A stretch of 5,923 bases of DNA from Firmicutes bacterium UBA5420 (lineage in GTDB: Bacteria > Bacillota > Limnochordia > Darwinibacteriales > Darwinibacteriaceae). The stretch is from positions 1-5,923 of the forward strand of contig DHNI01000064.1 in the NCBI GenBank assembly GCA_002409455.1, read 5' to 3'. The notes beneath the pieces were generated by a model. It was not told the DNA's origin. It saw nothing but the letters and a program-made list of their open reading frames with translations, and ran no database searches. This document shows, in pieces, positions 1 to 5,923 of this stretch; the stretch's first letter is position 1, and each line of letters opens with the position of its first letter. The translations under genes were made by a program, and so were the position numbers.

Positions 1-10
1 TGCCAACTTT

Positions 11-32
11 GAGGGGGCCTTACGTCCCCCTC
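11..32 (+). promoter_or_regulatory. GC-rich inter-cistronic stem-loop upstream of the sugar permease pair
   Basis: A perfect 7-bp inverted repeat (GAGGGGG at 11-17, CCCCCTC at 26-32) encloses an 8-nt loop. It is followed by CTATCATGTTT rather than a run of T, so it does not look like a complete intrinsic terminator. In sugar ABC operons, hairpins between the binding-protein gene and the first permease gene often lower downstream expression or protect the upstream mRNA end. That role is inferred here, because the upstream gene lies outside the window. It could also be a weak terminator for that gene. The hairpin is clear; its function is not. Confidence 0.5.
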
Positions 33-42
33 TATCATGTTT

Positions 43-49
43 GAGGTGG
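43..49 (+). promoter_or_regulatory. Ribosome binding site that fixes a GTG start
   Basis: GAGGTGG matches the 16S anti-Shine-Dalgarno sequence. Counted from its GAGG core, it lies 7 nt before GTG at 54. The nearby ATG at 52-54 is followed directly by TGA and so encodes only Met-stop. GTG at 54 is therefore the supported start of the first permease. Confidence 0.75.
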
Positions 50-53
50 TAAT

Positions 54-1244
54 GTGAAGGTTCGAAAAACTGTATCCGTTGTCCTATTAATTTTGGGTAT
101 AGTGGTTTTTGGAGTTGGCCTTTATGGCTGGCTTATGGGTGATCTCAATCTTGAGTCCTTACGCCATATCTCTGAAGTGGTGTATGAAGTACGCAAAGAG
201 TCCAGATCCTTTGAGATCCCAATTACAGGCACCGTAGATTTGTTTGGCAACGGTCTGGGAAGTGTTCCCATCGCGCTTTTGAGCTTTGTGATGAACAATG
301 CTCTCATCATCATGATTGTGGGAATCACCCTGCTATTTAACGGAGTTATGCTACGCATCCAGTCCTGGGAGTCTATGAAGGATCTGTTCTGTGTTCAGCC
401 TGCCCTATTCTTTTTCATGCTCTTTGTCTATTTTCCTATCATTGACCTGATACGTATTAGCCTGACGGATATGCGCATGTTGGTGGCTGACCCTCAGCCT
501 TTTATTGGTCTGCGCAATTATCGCTGGCTGTTTCTGCAATCTGGGTGGACGCGGTTTAGCGAATCTCTGTTGATTACAGCTCGCTATACGTTCTGGGAAC
601 TATTCATCACCTTAGTTGGAGGATTATTATTGGCCCTACTCTTTAACCGTATGAATCGGGCGTTTAATGCAATGCGTGCGGCAGTCTTTATGCCAAAATA
701 CATTGCCGTAGCCACCAGCGCGGTGGTGTTTATCTGGATCCTTCATGGCAACTATGGTATCTTGAACTACGCTCTTTCTCTCTTTGGCATTCGAGGCCCA
801 AATTGGCTTATACAAGCAGATACCGCCCTTTATGGTGTTTTGATTCTCACGATGTGGCGTGTAGTCGGCTATGCCATGATGATTTATCTCTCGGCCATGC
901 AAGGAATCCCCAAAGACTATTATGAGGCAGCCGAGATTGATGGTGCCGATGGCGTGCAGCGGCTACGCTATATTACGTTACCCATGCTAGCGCCCACCAG
1001 TTTGTTTCTATTCGTCACCACCTTTATTGCCAGTATGAAGGTGTTTCAGTCTGTGGACGTGATGACTGCAGGTGGACCTGGTACTGCAACTAACGTTGTG
1101 GTGCAGTGGATTTACAACTTGTCGTTTAGGGATTTCCGGGCGGCACGTTCAGCAGCGGTATCGGTCGTATTTTTTGTGATTTTACTAGTCTGTACCGCCG
1201 CTACCATGATGTGGTCGAACAGATCTGTGAGTTACGATTCGTAG
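54..1244 (+). CDS. Sugar ABC transporter permease, MalF/UgpA-like (CUT1), with N-terminal extension
   Basis: This is an inner-membrane permease subunit that pairs with the next gene to form the channel of a binding-protein-dependent carbohydrate importer. The ATPase-coupling EAA loop is clear at residues 291-310 (EAAEIDGADG followed by YITLP). After it comes the family segment TAGGPGTATN at 338-347. Core helices lie near 112-137, 176-197, 208-230, 258-280, 312-330 and 368-387. At 396 aa it is about 100 residues longer than usual UgpA-type permeases (about 290-300). The excess is N-terminal: a helix at about 7-28, a polar loop of about 43 residues, and a helix at about 71-100. The GTG start is supported by GAGGTGG upstream. 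The next gene starts 15 nt after its stop, so the two are co-transcribed. Substrate is unknown; sugar, oligosaccharide or glycerol-3-phosphate-type compounds all fit the family. Confidence 0.92.
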   Translation: MKVRKTVSVVLLILGIVVFGVGLYGWLMGDLNLESLRHISEVVYEVRKESRSFEIPITGTVDLFGNGLGSVPIALLSFVMNNALIIMIVGITLLFNGVMLRIQSWESMKDLFCVQPALFFFMLFVYFPIIDLIRISLTDMRMLVADPQPFIGLRNYRWLFLQSGWTRFSESLLITARYTFWELFITLVGGLLLALLFNRMNRAFNAMRAAVFMPKYIAVATSAVVFIWILHGNYGILNYALSLFGIRGPNWLIQADTALYGVLILTMWRVVGYAMMIYLSAMQGIPKDYYEAAEIDGADGVQRLRYITLPMLAPTSLFLFVTTFIASMKVFQSVDVMTAGGPGTATNVVVQWIYNLSFRDFRAARSAAVSVVFFVILLVCTAATMMWSNRSVSYDS

Positions 1245-1259
1245 AAAGGAGGACACCTC

Positions 1260-2399
1260 ATGCAAGATACTGTATTACTCAGAATGCGTCAATCGGGTTG
1301 GTTTGATCTTTTACTCTTCTTCTTAGCTGTCGCTATCGTATTGGTGGGTCTTGGTTTGGCCGGTATGATTCAATACCGTGTGCAGATGAACAATATGGCC
1401 GAAGGCCTTACCGATTTTGAAATTAGGGAAAACCTAGGAATGCTGGCTGCAAGGCGTGATAGTTTCATGAACATTGGGTTTGCGGTTCTGGCCTTTGTGG
1501 TGGTGGGTTTTGCCATATTAGCTGTTGCCAGCTACTATCAAGACAAGGTGTCACTCCAGACGAAGAAGAATCTAGGAAAGCTTCGTGTGGTGTTGCAGTA
1601 TATAGTGGCTCTAGGTGTTACGTTGATTATGCTTTTCCCGATTTACTGGATGGTCATTTCTTCGCTGAAAACAAGTACAGAACTGCTTCTTCCCGTGCCG
1701 ACCCTGTGGCCTAGGGAGTTTCAATGGCAGAACTTTCCTAACGTGCTCAATCGGGCCCCCTTTGTGCGGTATCTTTTTAATACCTTGGTGAGCACCTTTT
1801 TCATGATGTTAGGTGAATTGATCATCGGGATTCTGGCCGCCTACGGATTTGCTAAAGGGAAATTCAAGGGGCAGAATTTGCTATTTATGTTGGTTTTAGG
1901 TGCACTGATGGTTCCTATCCAAGTCACCTTTGTGCCCATTTATGTGATGATTTCGCGCCTAGGCTGGATTAATAGTTTCCCGGGCCTGATTGTTCCAAAT
2001 CTAGTGAGTGCTTACTTCATTTTCATGCTTCGCCAGGCGTTTAAGGCCGTTGACGAGAGCTATCTAGATGCCGGAAGAGTAGATGGTCTGGGCCGAATTG
2101 GTCTCATTTGGAATGTGCTGGTGCCCATGACTAAGCCTACCTTAATTACAATTTCCATCATTACGTTTATCAATGGCTGGAACAATTACTTTTGGCCAAA
2201 GATGGTAGCAACCAAGGATGAATTCCGCACCATCGCGGTGGGTGTAACGAGGCTGCGTCAGACCTTTGCGGGCATGGAGACAGCGAACTACAACGAGATT
2301 ATGGCCGGCGCTGTCATGGCCATTATACCCATTGTTCTGGTCTTTTTGGTTTTGCAGAAGTACATTATGACCGGAATGAGCAAGGCTGCTATGAAGTGA
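1260..2399 (+). CDS. Sugar ABC transporter permease, MalG/UgpE-like (CUT1), with N-terminal extension
   Basis: This is the second membrane subunit of the sugar importer. The EAA-loop equivalent is at residues 270-289 (DAGRVDGLGR, ending VLVP), with D in place of the first E. Other MalG-type features are LFPIYWMVISSLK at 125-137, FMLRQAF at 255-261, NGWNNYFWP at 305-313 and the C-terminal QKYIMTGMSKAAMK. The usual terminal G(A)xK appears here as AAMK. Length is 379 aa, against about 270-290 for typical UgpE-type proteins. The extra N-terminus has a helix at about 15-36, a charged loop at about 37-70 and a helix at about 71-91, before the first core helix at about 111-133. ATG at 1260 has a near-perfect AAAGGAGG site at 1245-1252, 7 nt upstream. 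It follows the first permease by 15 nt and forms a heterodimer with it by family analogy. Confidence 0.92.
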   Translation: MQDTVLLRMRQSGWFDLLLFFLAVAIVLVGLGLAGMIQYRVQMNNMAEGLTDFEIRENLGMLAARRDSFMNIGFAVLAFVVVGFAILAVASYYQDKVSLQTKKNLGKLRVVLQYIVALGVTLIMLFPIYWMVISSLKTSTELLLPVPTLWPREFQWQNFPNVLNRAPFVRYLFNTLVSTFFMMLGELIIGILAAYGFAKGKFKGQNLLFMLVLGALMVPIQVTFVPIYVMISRLGWINSFPGLIVPNLVSAYFIFMLRQAFKAVDESYLDAGRVDGLGRIGLIWNVLVPMTKPTLITISIITFINGWNNYFWPKMVATKDEFRTIAVGVTRLRQTFAGMETANYNEIMAGAVMAIIPIVLVFLVLQKYIMTGMSKAAMK

Positions 2400-2427
2400 T
2401 CTCGGACTTTGTCAAGGAGGTTGTTGT

Positions 2428-3381
2428 ATGATGATGAGAAAGATGAAGAAGCTTCCATTTTTAGTCTTAACCCTAATCCTGGTCTTGGCCGTTACCGTTT
2501 TTGCTGAAGAGCGAGTTGATCGCTATGATCAGATCTTCGATGCCAGCCAGGATGCAGGCAGACTGACCGCCCGTTTCTTACAGCTGACCACTAGGAGCGA
2601 TGACAAAAGTGGTGACAGCACAATCTTAACTTCGCCAGATGGCAAAGTGATGATCGTGGATGCGGGTAACCCTAGCACCTTCATTGACATTCAAAACGCC
2701 TTGGATTCTTTGGGCATTACCCGCATTGACTATTTGGTAGCATCGCATCCCCATGTTGATCACGTTGGGAGCTTTGCCCAATTAATCTATGGCTACGATA
2801 TTGGGGCAGTGTACACCACAGAAGTAGAATATCCCACATCGCACTATCGTAATTACATGGAGGCCCTGGAGGCGACAGAGACTCCCCACGTTATTTTGGC
2901 GGAAGGTGACACCTTCATGTTCGGTGATCATGTCTTGGTAGAGGTCTTTCACCCGGCGCCTGGTATTGAGTATTACGAAGGATATCCAGAGGGAAGCACC
3001 CAATTTATCAATAACCTATCTTTGCTGATGAAGCTGACCTATGGAGATTCGTCGTTCTTGTTTACAGGTGATCTTTATACCAACTCAGAACGAGAAATTG
3101 CAGCTACGTATGGTGAGCGCTTGCGTTCTGGAGTGCTCAAAGTGCCTCATCATGGGGCGGGTACTTCTTCGAGCAGGCCGTTTCGCGATGCAGTCGGTGC
3201 AGAGGTGGCAGTAATGATGAGTGACGCCATTGAGGAACTGCGCATTTATCGCAATTATGCCAATGCCGGTACAGACACGTATATCACCAGCATTGATGGT
3301 TCCGTTCTAGTATCGACGGTGGGCGATGGGAGCTATACTGTGATCTCGCAATTTGATCGGGTTGGCGACTTTCTGAATTAG
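2428..3381 (+). CDS. Exported metallo-beta-lactamase-fold hydrolase, ComEC C-terminal-domain-like
   Basis: This is a predicted secreted or cell-surface metal-dependent hydrolase of 317 aa. Residues 1-26 form a signal peptide: a basic start (RKMKK), a hydrophobic core, and a likely cut after VFA-26. The mature part opens with the ComEC-like SGDSTILTSPDGKVMIVDAG (61-80). The metal motif HPHVDH is at 107-112, H175 is in VFHP, NNLSLLMKL is at 195-203, FTGD with D215 is at 212-215, and KVPHHG with H241/H242 is at 238-243. There are no transmembrane segments after the signal peptide, so it is not a competence channel. ComEC-type stand-alone domains include nucleases and phosphodiesterases such as phosphorylcholine esterase; its substrate cannot be read from the sequence. 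No histidine follows H242, and the segment that often holds a GHP motif in relatives looks shortened. AAGGAGG at 2414-2420 lies 7 nt before ATG 2428. It starts 28 nt after the permease gene and ends the operon. Confidence 0.88.
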   Translation: MMMRKMKKLPFLVLTLILVLAVTVFAEERVDRYDQIFDASQDAGRLTARFLQLTTRSDDKSGDSTILTSPDGKVMIVDAGNPSTFIDIQNALDSLGITRIDYLVASHPHVDHVGSFAQLIYGYDIGAVYTTEVEYPTSHYRNYMEALEATETPHVILAEGDTFMFGDHVLVEVFHPAPGIEYYEGYPEGSTQFINNLSLLMKLTYGDSSFLFTGDLYTNSEREIAATYGERLRSGVLKVPHHGAGTSSSRPFRDAVGAEVAVMMSDAIEELRIYRNYANAGTDTYITSIDGSVLVSTVGDGSYTVISQFDRVGDFLN

Positions 3382-3410
3382 GATTGAGTATCATAGGGAA
3401 ATTTGGCAAA

Positions 3411-3449
3411 AGAAAGCTCCAGACCCAAGAGGGAATGGAGTCTTTTTTT
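3411..3449. terminator. Intrinsic terminator shared by the two convergent operons
   Basis: The stem pairs CTCCA (3417-3421) with TGGAG (3436-3440) and, past a GA/AA internal mismatch, CCC (3424-3426) with GGG (3431-3433), closed by an AAGA loop. On the plus strand it is followed by TC and seven T (3443-3449). On the minus strand the outer flank reads CTTTCTTTTG, so it can end transcription from both sides. It lies 29 nt after the hydrolase stop and directly next to the minus-strand ATPase stop at 3451. Bidirectional action is inferred from this geometry. Confidence 0.75.
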
Positions 3450-3450
3450 G

Positions 3451-4404
3451 CTATTCTACACTTAATAAGACGCCATGATCGGGATCCACGTATTCAAATC
3501 CTTGCCCAGCGTTTTTGCGGTAGAAGGCAGCAATTTCACGGTTAACGTGTTCAGGGACAAATGCCTCATTCTTATCCCATTTGTGTCCAATGTCTGGTAC
3601 TGAATTGAATAGCATTTTTGTGTAGGGATGAATTGGCTTTTGGTATACTTTTCCTGTGGCGCCTTTTTCTACCAGTCTACCCCGATGCATAATCATGGTA
3701 TAGTCACTGATATAGTACCCTAGGGCCAGATCATGGGTGATAAATAAAATGGACATTCCCCTCTCCCGGCAGATGTCTACAAGCAGATTGAGTATCCCCA
3801 TACGCGTGGAAGCATCGAGCATACTGATTAGTTCATCTGCCACGAGCACATCAACGTCGAGCAATAAGGAGCGGGCTATCAATAGACGCTGCAATTGTCC
3901 GCCGCTGAGTTGGTGAGGAAATTGGTGCATAGTGCGCTTTGGATTAAGGTTCACACTTCTTAAGACTTCGGCCGTTTTCTCTTCGCGGTTTTTCACATCT
4001 GGTAAAAACACATCATAAACCATGTCGAAGACCCGATCGACACGAAATAGGGGATTAAATGATGAAAACGGGTCTTGGAAGATGCCTTGTACTTTACGAT
4101 AATAGTCACGCAGGGCGTCTTTGCTTTTGATTGTTGTGATATCTTGCCCATGGTAAAACAGCTTTCCCGAGGAGGGTTTGATCAGCTTAAGCATTAGTTT
4201 TCCAATTGTTGTTTTACCACTACCGCTTTCGCCAATCAAGGATAATACGGTGCCTGGAAGCATTTCGAAGGAAGCATCCTGCACTGCCACGGTCTGTTCA
4301 CGGACAAAGACACCGCTTGTAAAGACTTTTCCGAGGTTTTCGGCTGCAATGATCGGGGTCTTTCCTTTTTTGTCATCCAACACCTTCACTTCCAATCTTT
4401 TCAT
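3451..4404 (-). CDS. Oligopeptide/oligosaccharide ABC transporter ATPase, DppF/OppF-like
   Basis: This is one of two cytoplasmic nucleotide-binding subunits of an Opp/Dpp-type importer. Numbered from ATG at 4404 (317 aa), Walker A GESGSGKTT is at 58-66, the Q-loop FQDPFSSFNP has Q110, the signature LSGGQLQR starts at 166, Walker B VLVADE has D190/E191, the H-loop FITHD has H224, and the C-terminal HPY segment is near 259. The usual DEPTS after Walker B reads DELIS. Unlike the upstream ATPase, it has no C-terminal cysteine cluster. The frame stays open to 4521, but that extra part is out-of-frame reading of the neighbour's cysteine-rich end and resembles no ATPase N-terminus. ATG 4404 lacks a good ribosome site. 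GTG 4383 or TTG 4380, behind GGAAG (4393-4389), are real alternatives and would cut the overlap with the upstream gene from 32 nt to about 8-11. The function is secure; the exact start is not. Confidence 0.9.
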   Translation of the reverse strand: MKRLEVKVLDDKKGKTPIIAAENLGKVFTSGVFVREQTVAVQDASFEMLPGTVLSLIGESGSGKTTIGKLMLKLIKPSSGKLFYHGQDITTIKSKDALRDYYRKVQGIFQDPFSSFNPLFRVDRVFDMVYDVFLPDVKNREEKTAEVLRSVNLNPKRTMHQFPHQLSGGQLQRLLIARSLLLDVDVLVADELISMLDASTRMGILNLLVDICRERGMSILFITHDLALGYYISDYTMIMHRGRLVEKGATGKVYQKPIHPYTKMLFNSVPDIGHKWDKNEAFVPEHVNREIAAFYRKNAGQGFEYVDPDHGVLLSVE

Positions 4405-5362
4405 AATGCCAACAAGCGATAGAGTGATCCTCGCTGATATCTTCCGTAGGGGGCGTCTGGGCGCACACCTTCGTTTGGTATGGACAGCGGAATCGAAAGC
4501 GGCAACCAGGTCCAATATCAAGAAGCTCTGGAGGCGTACCTTTAATGCCCTCTAAGCGCTGGTGTTTGATCTGCGCTCCCACTTTGGGCAGGGAGTTGAT
4601 AAGGGCTTGGGTGTAGGGGTGGCGTGGGCTGTTAATCAGCTCATCCACGGGGCCGGTTTCTACAGCGTGTCCTGCATACATGATCAGAAGCCTATCGGCA
4701 ATTTGATAAAGGATGGATATGTCGTGGGTAATAAAAATGGCCGATCCGATAATCTTCTGATCGCGAAGTCCCATGAGCATGGACGCGGCAAAGCGCTGGG
4801 AGCTCACATCGAGGGCAGAGGTGATTTCATCGGCAATGACCAACGCTGGGTTCATCAATGTGGATATGATCATGATCACCCGTTGCTTCATCCCACCTGA
4901 AAGTTCAATAGGGTACTTGTTTAGCACATTCTTATCTAGATTGACCATGGCAAATCGTTCAGCAACCTTCCCTAAAAAGGCAGCATTTGTTGGAATGCCG
5001 TGTTCATGGGCCATGTCGGTAATGAATGTTTTGATTTTCTTTGTGGGACTTAGAGCATCGAGAGCGTATTGAGGAATAATTGAGATTTCACGAAAGCGCA
5101 AGCGCTGAAACTCTTCTTCGGGCATAGTCATAATATCTTTACCCAGAAGTGTTGCAGTTCCTGCCATATGTCGAAGGGGCTTTTTTCGCAGAATTAGCGT
5201 GTTTGCCAGGGTGCTTTTGCCGCACCCCGATTCGCCAGCAATCCCAAGAATTTCGCCGCGTCTAACTTGAAACGATACGCCATCGAGTGCTTTTACATCG
5301 CCTTTGAGAATCCGGTAATAGGCCTTTAGTTCCTGTACATCCAAAATGGTTTCCATTTCCAT
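4373..5362 (-). CDS. Oligopeptide/oligosaccharide ABC transporter ATPase, DppD/OppD-like, with Cys cluster
   Basis: This is the partner nucleotide-binding subunit (329 aa) that powers Opp/Dpp-type import from the cytoplasmic face. Walker A GESGCGKST is at 43-51, the Q-loop IIPQ has Q98, the signature LSGGMKQR is at 154-161, Walker B ALVIADE has D178/E179, the D-loop is SALD, and the H-loop FITHD has H213. The oligopeptide-transporter C-terminal region begins at HPYTQAL (248-254). It ends with four cysteines, C287, C293, C300 and C317, the pattern that binds a [4Fe-4S] cluster in a DppD-type homologue. The N-terminal wording AYYRILKGDVKALDGVSF is typical of Opp-type systems, including those importing oligosaccharides in Thermotoga-like bacteria, so peptide specificity should not be assumed. 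The start ATG 5362 lies 2 nt after the permease stop. GAGGGAG (5377-5371), inside the end of that gene, is 8 nt upstream. Translational coupling is likely. Confidence 0.93.
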   Translation of the reverse strand: MEMETILDVQELKAYYRILKGDVKALDGVSFQVRRGEILGIAGESGCGKSTLANTLILRKKPLRHMAGTATLLGKDIMTMPEEEFQRLRFREISIIPQYALDALSPTKKIKTFITDMAHEHGIPTNAAFLGKVAERFAMVNLDKNVLNKYPIELSGGMKQRVIMIISTLMNPALVIADEITSALDVSSQRFAASMLMGLRDQKIIGSAIFITHDISILYQIADRLLIMYAGHAVETGPVDELINSPRHPYTQALINSLPKVGAQIKHQRLEGIKGTPPELLDIGPGCRFRFRCPYQTKVCAQTPPTEDISEDHSIACWHYEKIGSEGVG

Positions 5363-5364
5363 AG

Positions 5365-5923
5365 CTACATCTCCCTCAAACGTGGGTTGAAGACTTCGTC
5401 AAGCCCAGTATTGATAAAATAGAGTGAGACAATTAGGAAGGTTAAGAGAAGTCCTGGGATGATGATCCACCACCACATTCCTAAGTGCAAGGCATTCCAG
5501 TTGACCGCATTTTGAAGAATCAAACCAAGGGATATACCCCGTGTCGGCCCAAGCCCTAGAAACTCTAGGCCCACGGAGGCCAAAATGGTTCCGTTAAATT
5601 GAAGAATATAGACCATGAAGACATAGGAGAACATATTTGCCGCAATATCTTCCTTGAGAATCCGAATGGTACTGATTCCCGAAATACGTGATAGGTTGAC
5701 AAATTCTTGGTTTCGCAAAGACATTGTTTGGGAACGAACCGCCCTTGCTGTCCATGGCCAGGCGGTGGCGGATACAATTAGACTTTGCGTAACGATTCCT
5801 CGGTATGGCAGGTAGGCTGATAGAATAATCAGTAAAGCTAAGGAAGGGATAACCATAAACACATTGGTGAGCATCATGAGTCCTTCGTCTGCCGCCTTCC
5901 CGCTGTTATAACCTGACACAAAA
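5365..5923 (-). CDS. Opp/Dpp-type ABC transporter permease, DppC/OppC-like (N-terminus beyond window)
   Basis: This is the C-terminal 185 or so residues of an inner-membrane permease; usual length is about 280-300 aa, so roughly 100 N-terminal residues lie right of the window. The frame is open to the edge, and the GTG at 5919 is internal rather than a start, because SGYNSGKAADEGLM matches the middle of DppC proteins. Counting from that GTG codon, the coupling region is near 71-96 (EFVNLSRISGIS, then EDIAAN where relatives often have HILPN). The conserved GLEFLGLGP is at 117-125. A tryptophan-rich segment (WNALHLGMWWW) precedes the last helix at about 152-169, and the end NPRLREM is diagnostic of the family. 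It is the channel partner of a DppB-type permease expected upstream, and it is co-transcribed with the two ATPase genes. Confidence 0.92.
   Translation of the reverse strand, partial: FVSGYNSGKAADEGLMMLTNVFMVIPSLALLIILSAYLPYRGIVTQSLIVSATAWPWTARAVRSQTMSLRNQEFVNLSRISGISTIRILKEDIAANMFSYVFMVYILQFNGTILASVGLEFLGLGPTRGISLGLILQNAVNWNALHLGMWWWIIIPGLLLTFLIVSLYFINTGLDEVFNPRLREM

Noticed and set aside
9..38. Sigma-70-like promoter (TTGAGG at 9-14, TATCAT at 33-38, 18-nt spacing)
   Set aside because: Transcription would begin about at the ribosome binding site (about 45), the -35 match is weak, and the spacer is the hairpin itself; chance similarity is more likely.
52..57. ATGTGA as a minimal start-stop upstream reading frame
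   Set aside because: The overlap with the GTG start is a by-product of the local sequence; the ribosome-site spacing favours GTG 54, and nothing else supports a regulatory start-stop.
122..902. Minus-strand open frames at 122-358 and 636-902
   Set aside because: Both are antisense to the first permease, with low-complexity, unfamily-like translations and no operon context.
2782..3003. Minus-strand open frame of 73 codons inside the hydrolase gene
   Set aside because: It is antisense to the catalytic part of a clear metallo-hydrolase gene and has no recognisable content.
2428..3381. Hydrolase gene as a competence (comEC) fragment or a beta-lactam resistance enzyme
   Set aside because: It has its own signal peptide, start and ribosome site, so it is not a truncated comEC. 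Its PHHG and NNxSLL motifs place it with ComEC-like domains rather than class B beta-lactamases.
4405..4521. Possible 39-residue N-terminal extension of the OppF-like ATPase, since the frame is open to 4521
   Set aside because: The stretch is arginine- and cysteine-rich because it is an out-of-frame reading of the OppD-like Cys-cluster end; ATPases of this family begin close to the KTPIIAAENLGKVF segment.
4178..5072. Plus-strand open frames at 4178-4555, 4562-4900 and 4773-5072
   Set aside because: They lie wholly opposite the two ATPase genes, overlap one another, show no recognisable domain, and sit against well-conserved Walker and signature motifs on the minus strand.
5565..5777. Second minus-strand frame of 70 codons within the DppC-like gene
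   Set aside because: It is an alternative reading frame of the permease gene; the permease frame carries the conserved LGLGP and coupling motifs.

Overview
The window holds the facing ends of two bacterial ABC-type uptake operons. They converge on one small hairpin with T-runs on both sides, near position 3430. All six genes are recognisable at family level, and coding density is about 97%. Base composition is moderate, Shine-Dalgarno sequences are strong (AAAGGAGG, AAGGAGG, GAGGTGG), and one start is GTG. Together with a sugar-type ABC system sitting beside an Opp-type oligosaccharide/peptide system, this suggests an anaerobic, carbohydrate-degrading bacterium of the Bacillota or Thermotogota kind. 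No rRNA or taxon marker is present, so this assignment is weak.

Plus strand, 1-3450. After a short leader with a GC-rich stem-loop come two CUT1-type (MalF/MalG, UgpA/UgpE-like) sugar permeases (54-1244 and 1260-2399). Each carries an extra ~100-residue N-terminal part with two additional predicted membrane helices around a polar loop. A third gene (2428-3381) follows with its own strong ribosome binding site. It encodes an exported metallo-beta-lactamase-fold hydrolase of the ComEC C-terminal-domain type, with a signal peptide. No solute-binding protein or ATPase for this system is visible. The binding protein may lie just upstream of position 1, and the ATPase may be a shared subunit encoded elsewhere.

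Minus strand, 5923-3451. Reading right to left there is the C-terminal part of a DppC/OppC-type permease (cut by the window edge), then a DppD/OppD-type ATPase with a four-cysteine C-terminal cluster, then a DppF/OppF-type ATPase without that cluster. The three are tightly packed: 2 nt between the first two, and an overlap between the two ATPases. They form the distal end of an Opp/Dpp-type operon. Its binding protein and first permease should lie to the right of the window.

The least ordinary points are the exported ComEC-like hydrolase co-transcribed with a sugar transporter, its lack of any late histidine, and the matched N-terminal extensions of the two sugar permeases. I see no mobile element, CRISPR array, RNA gene or clearly new multi-gene system.
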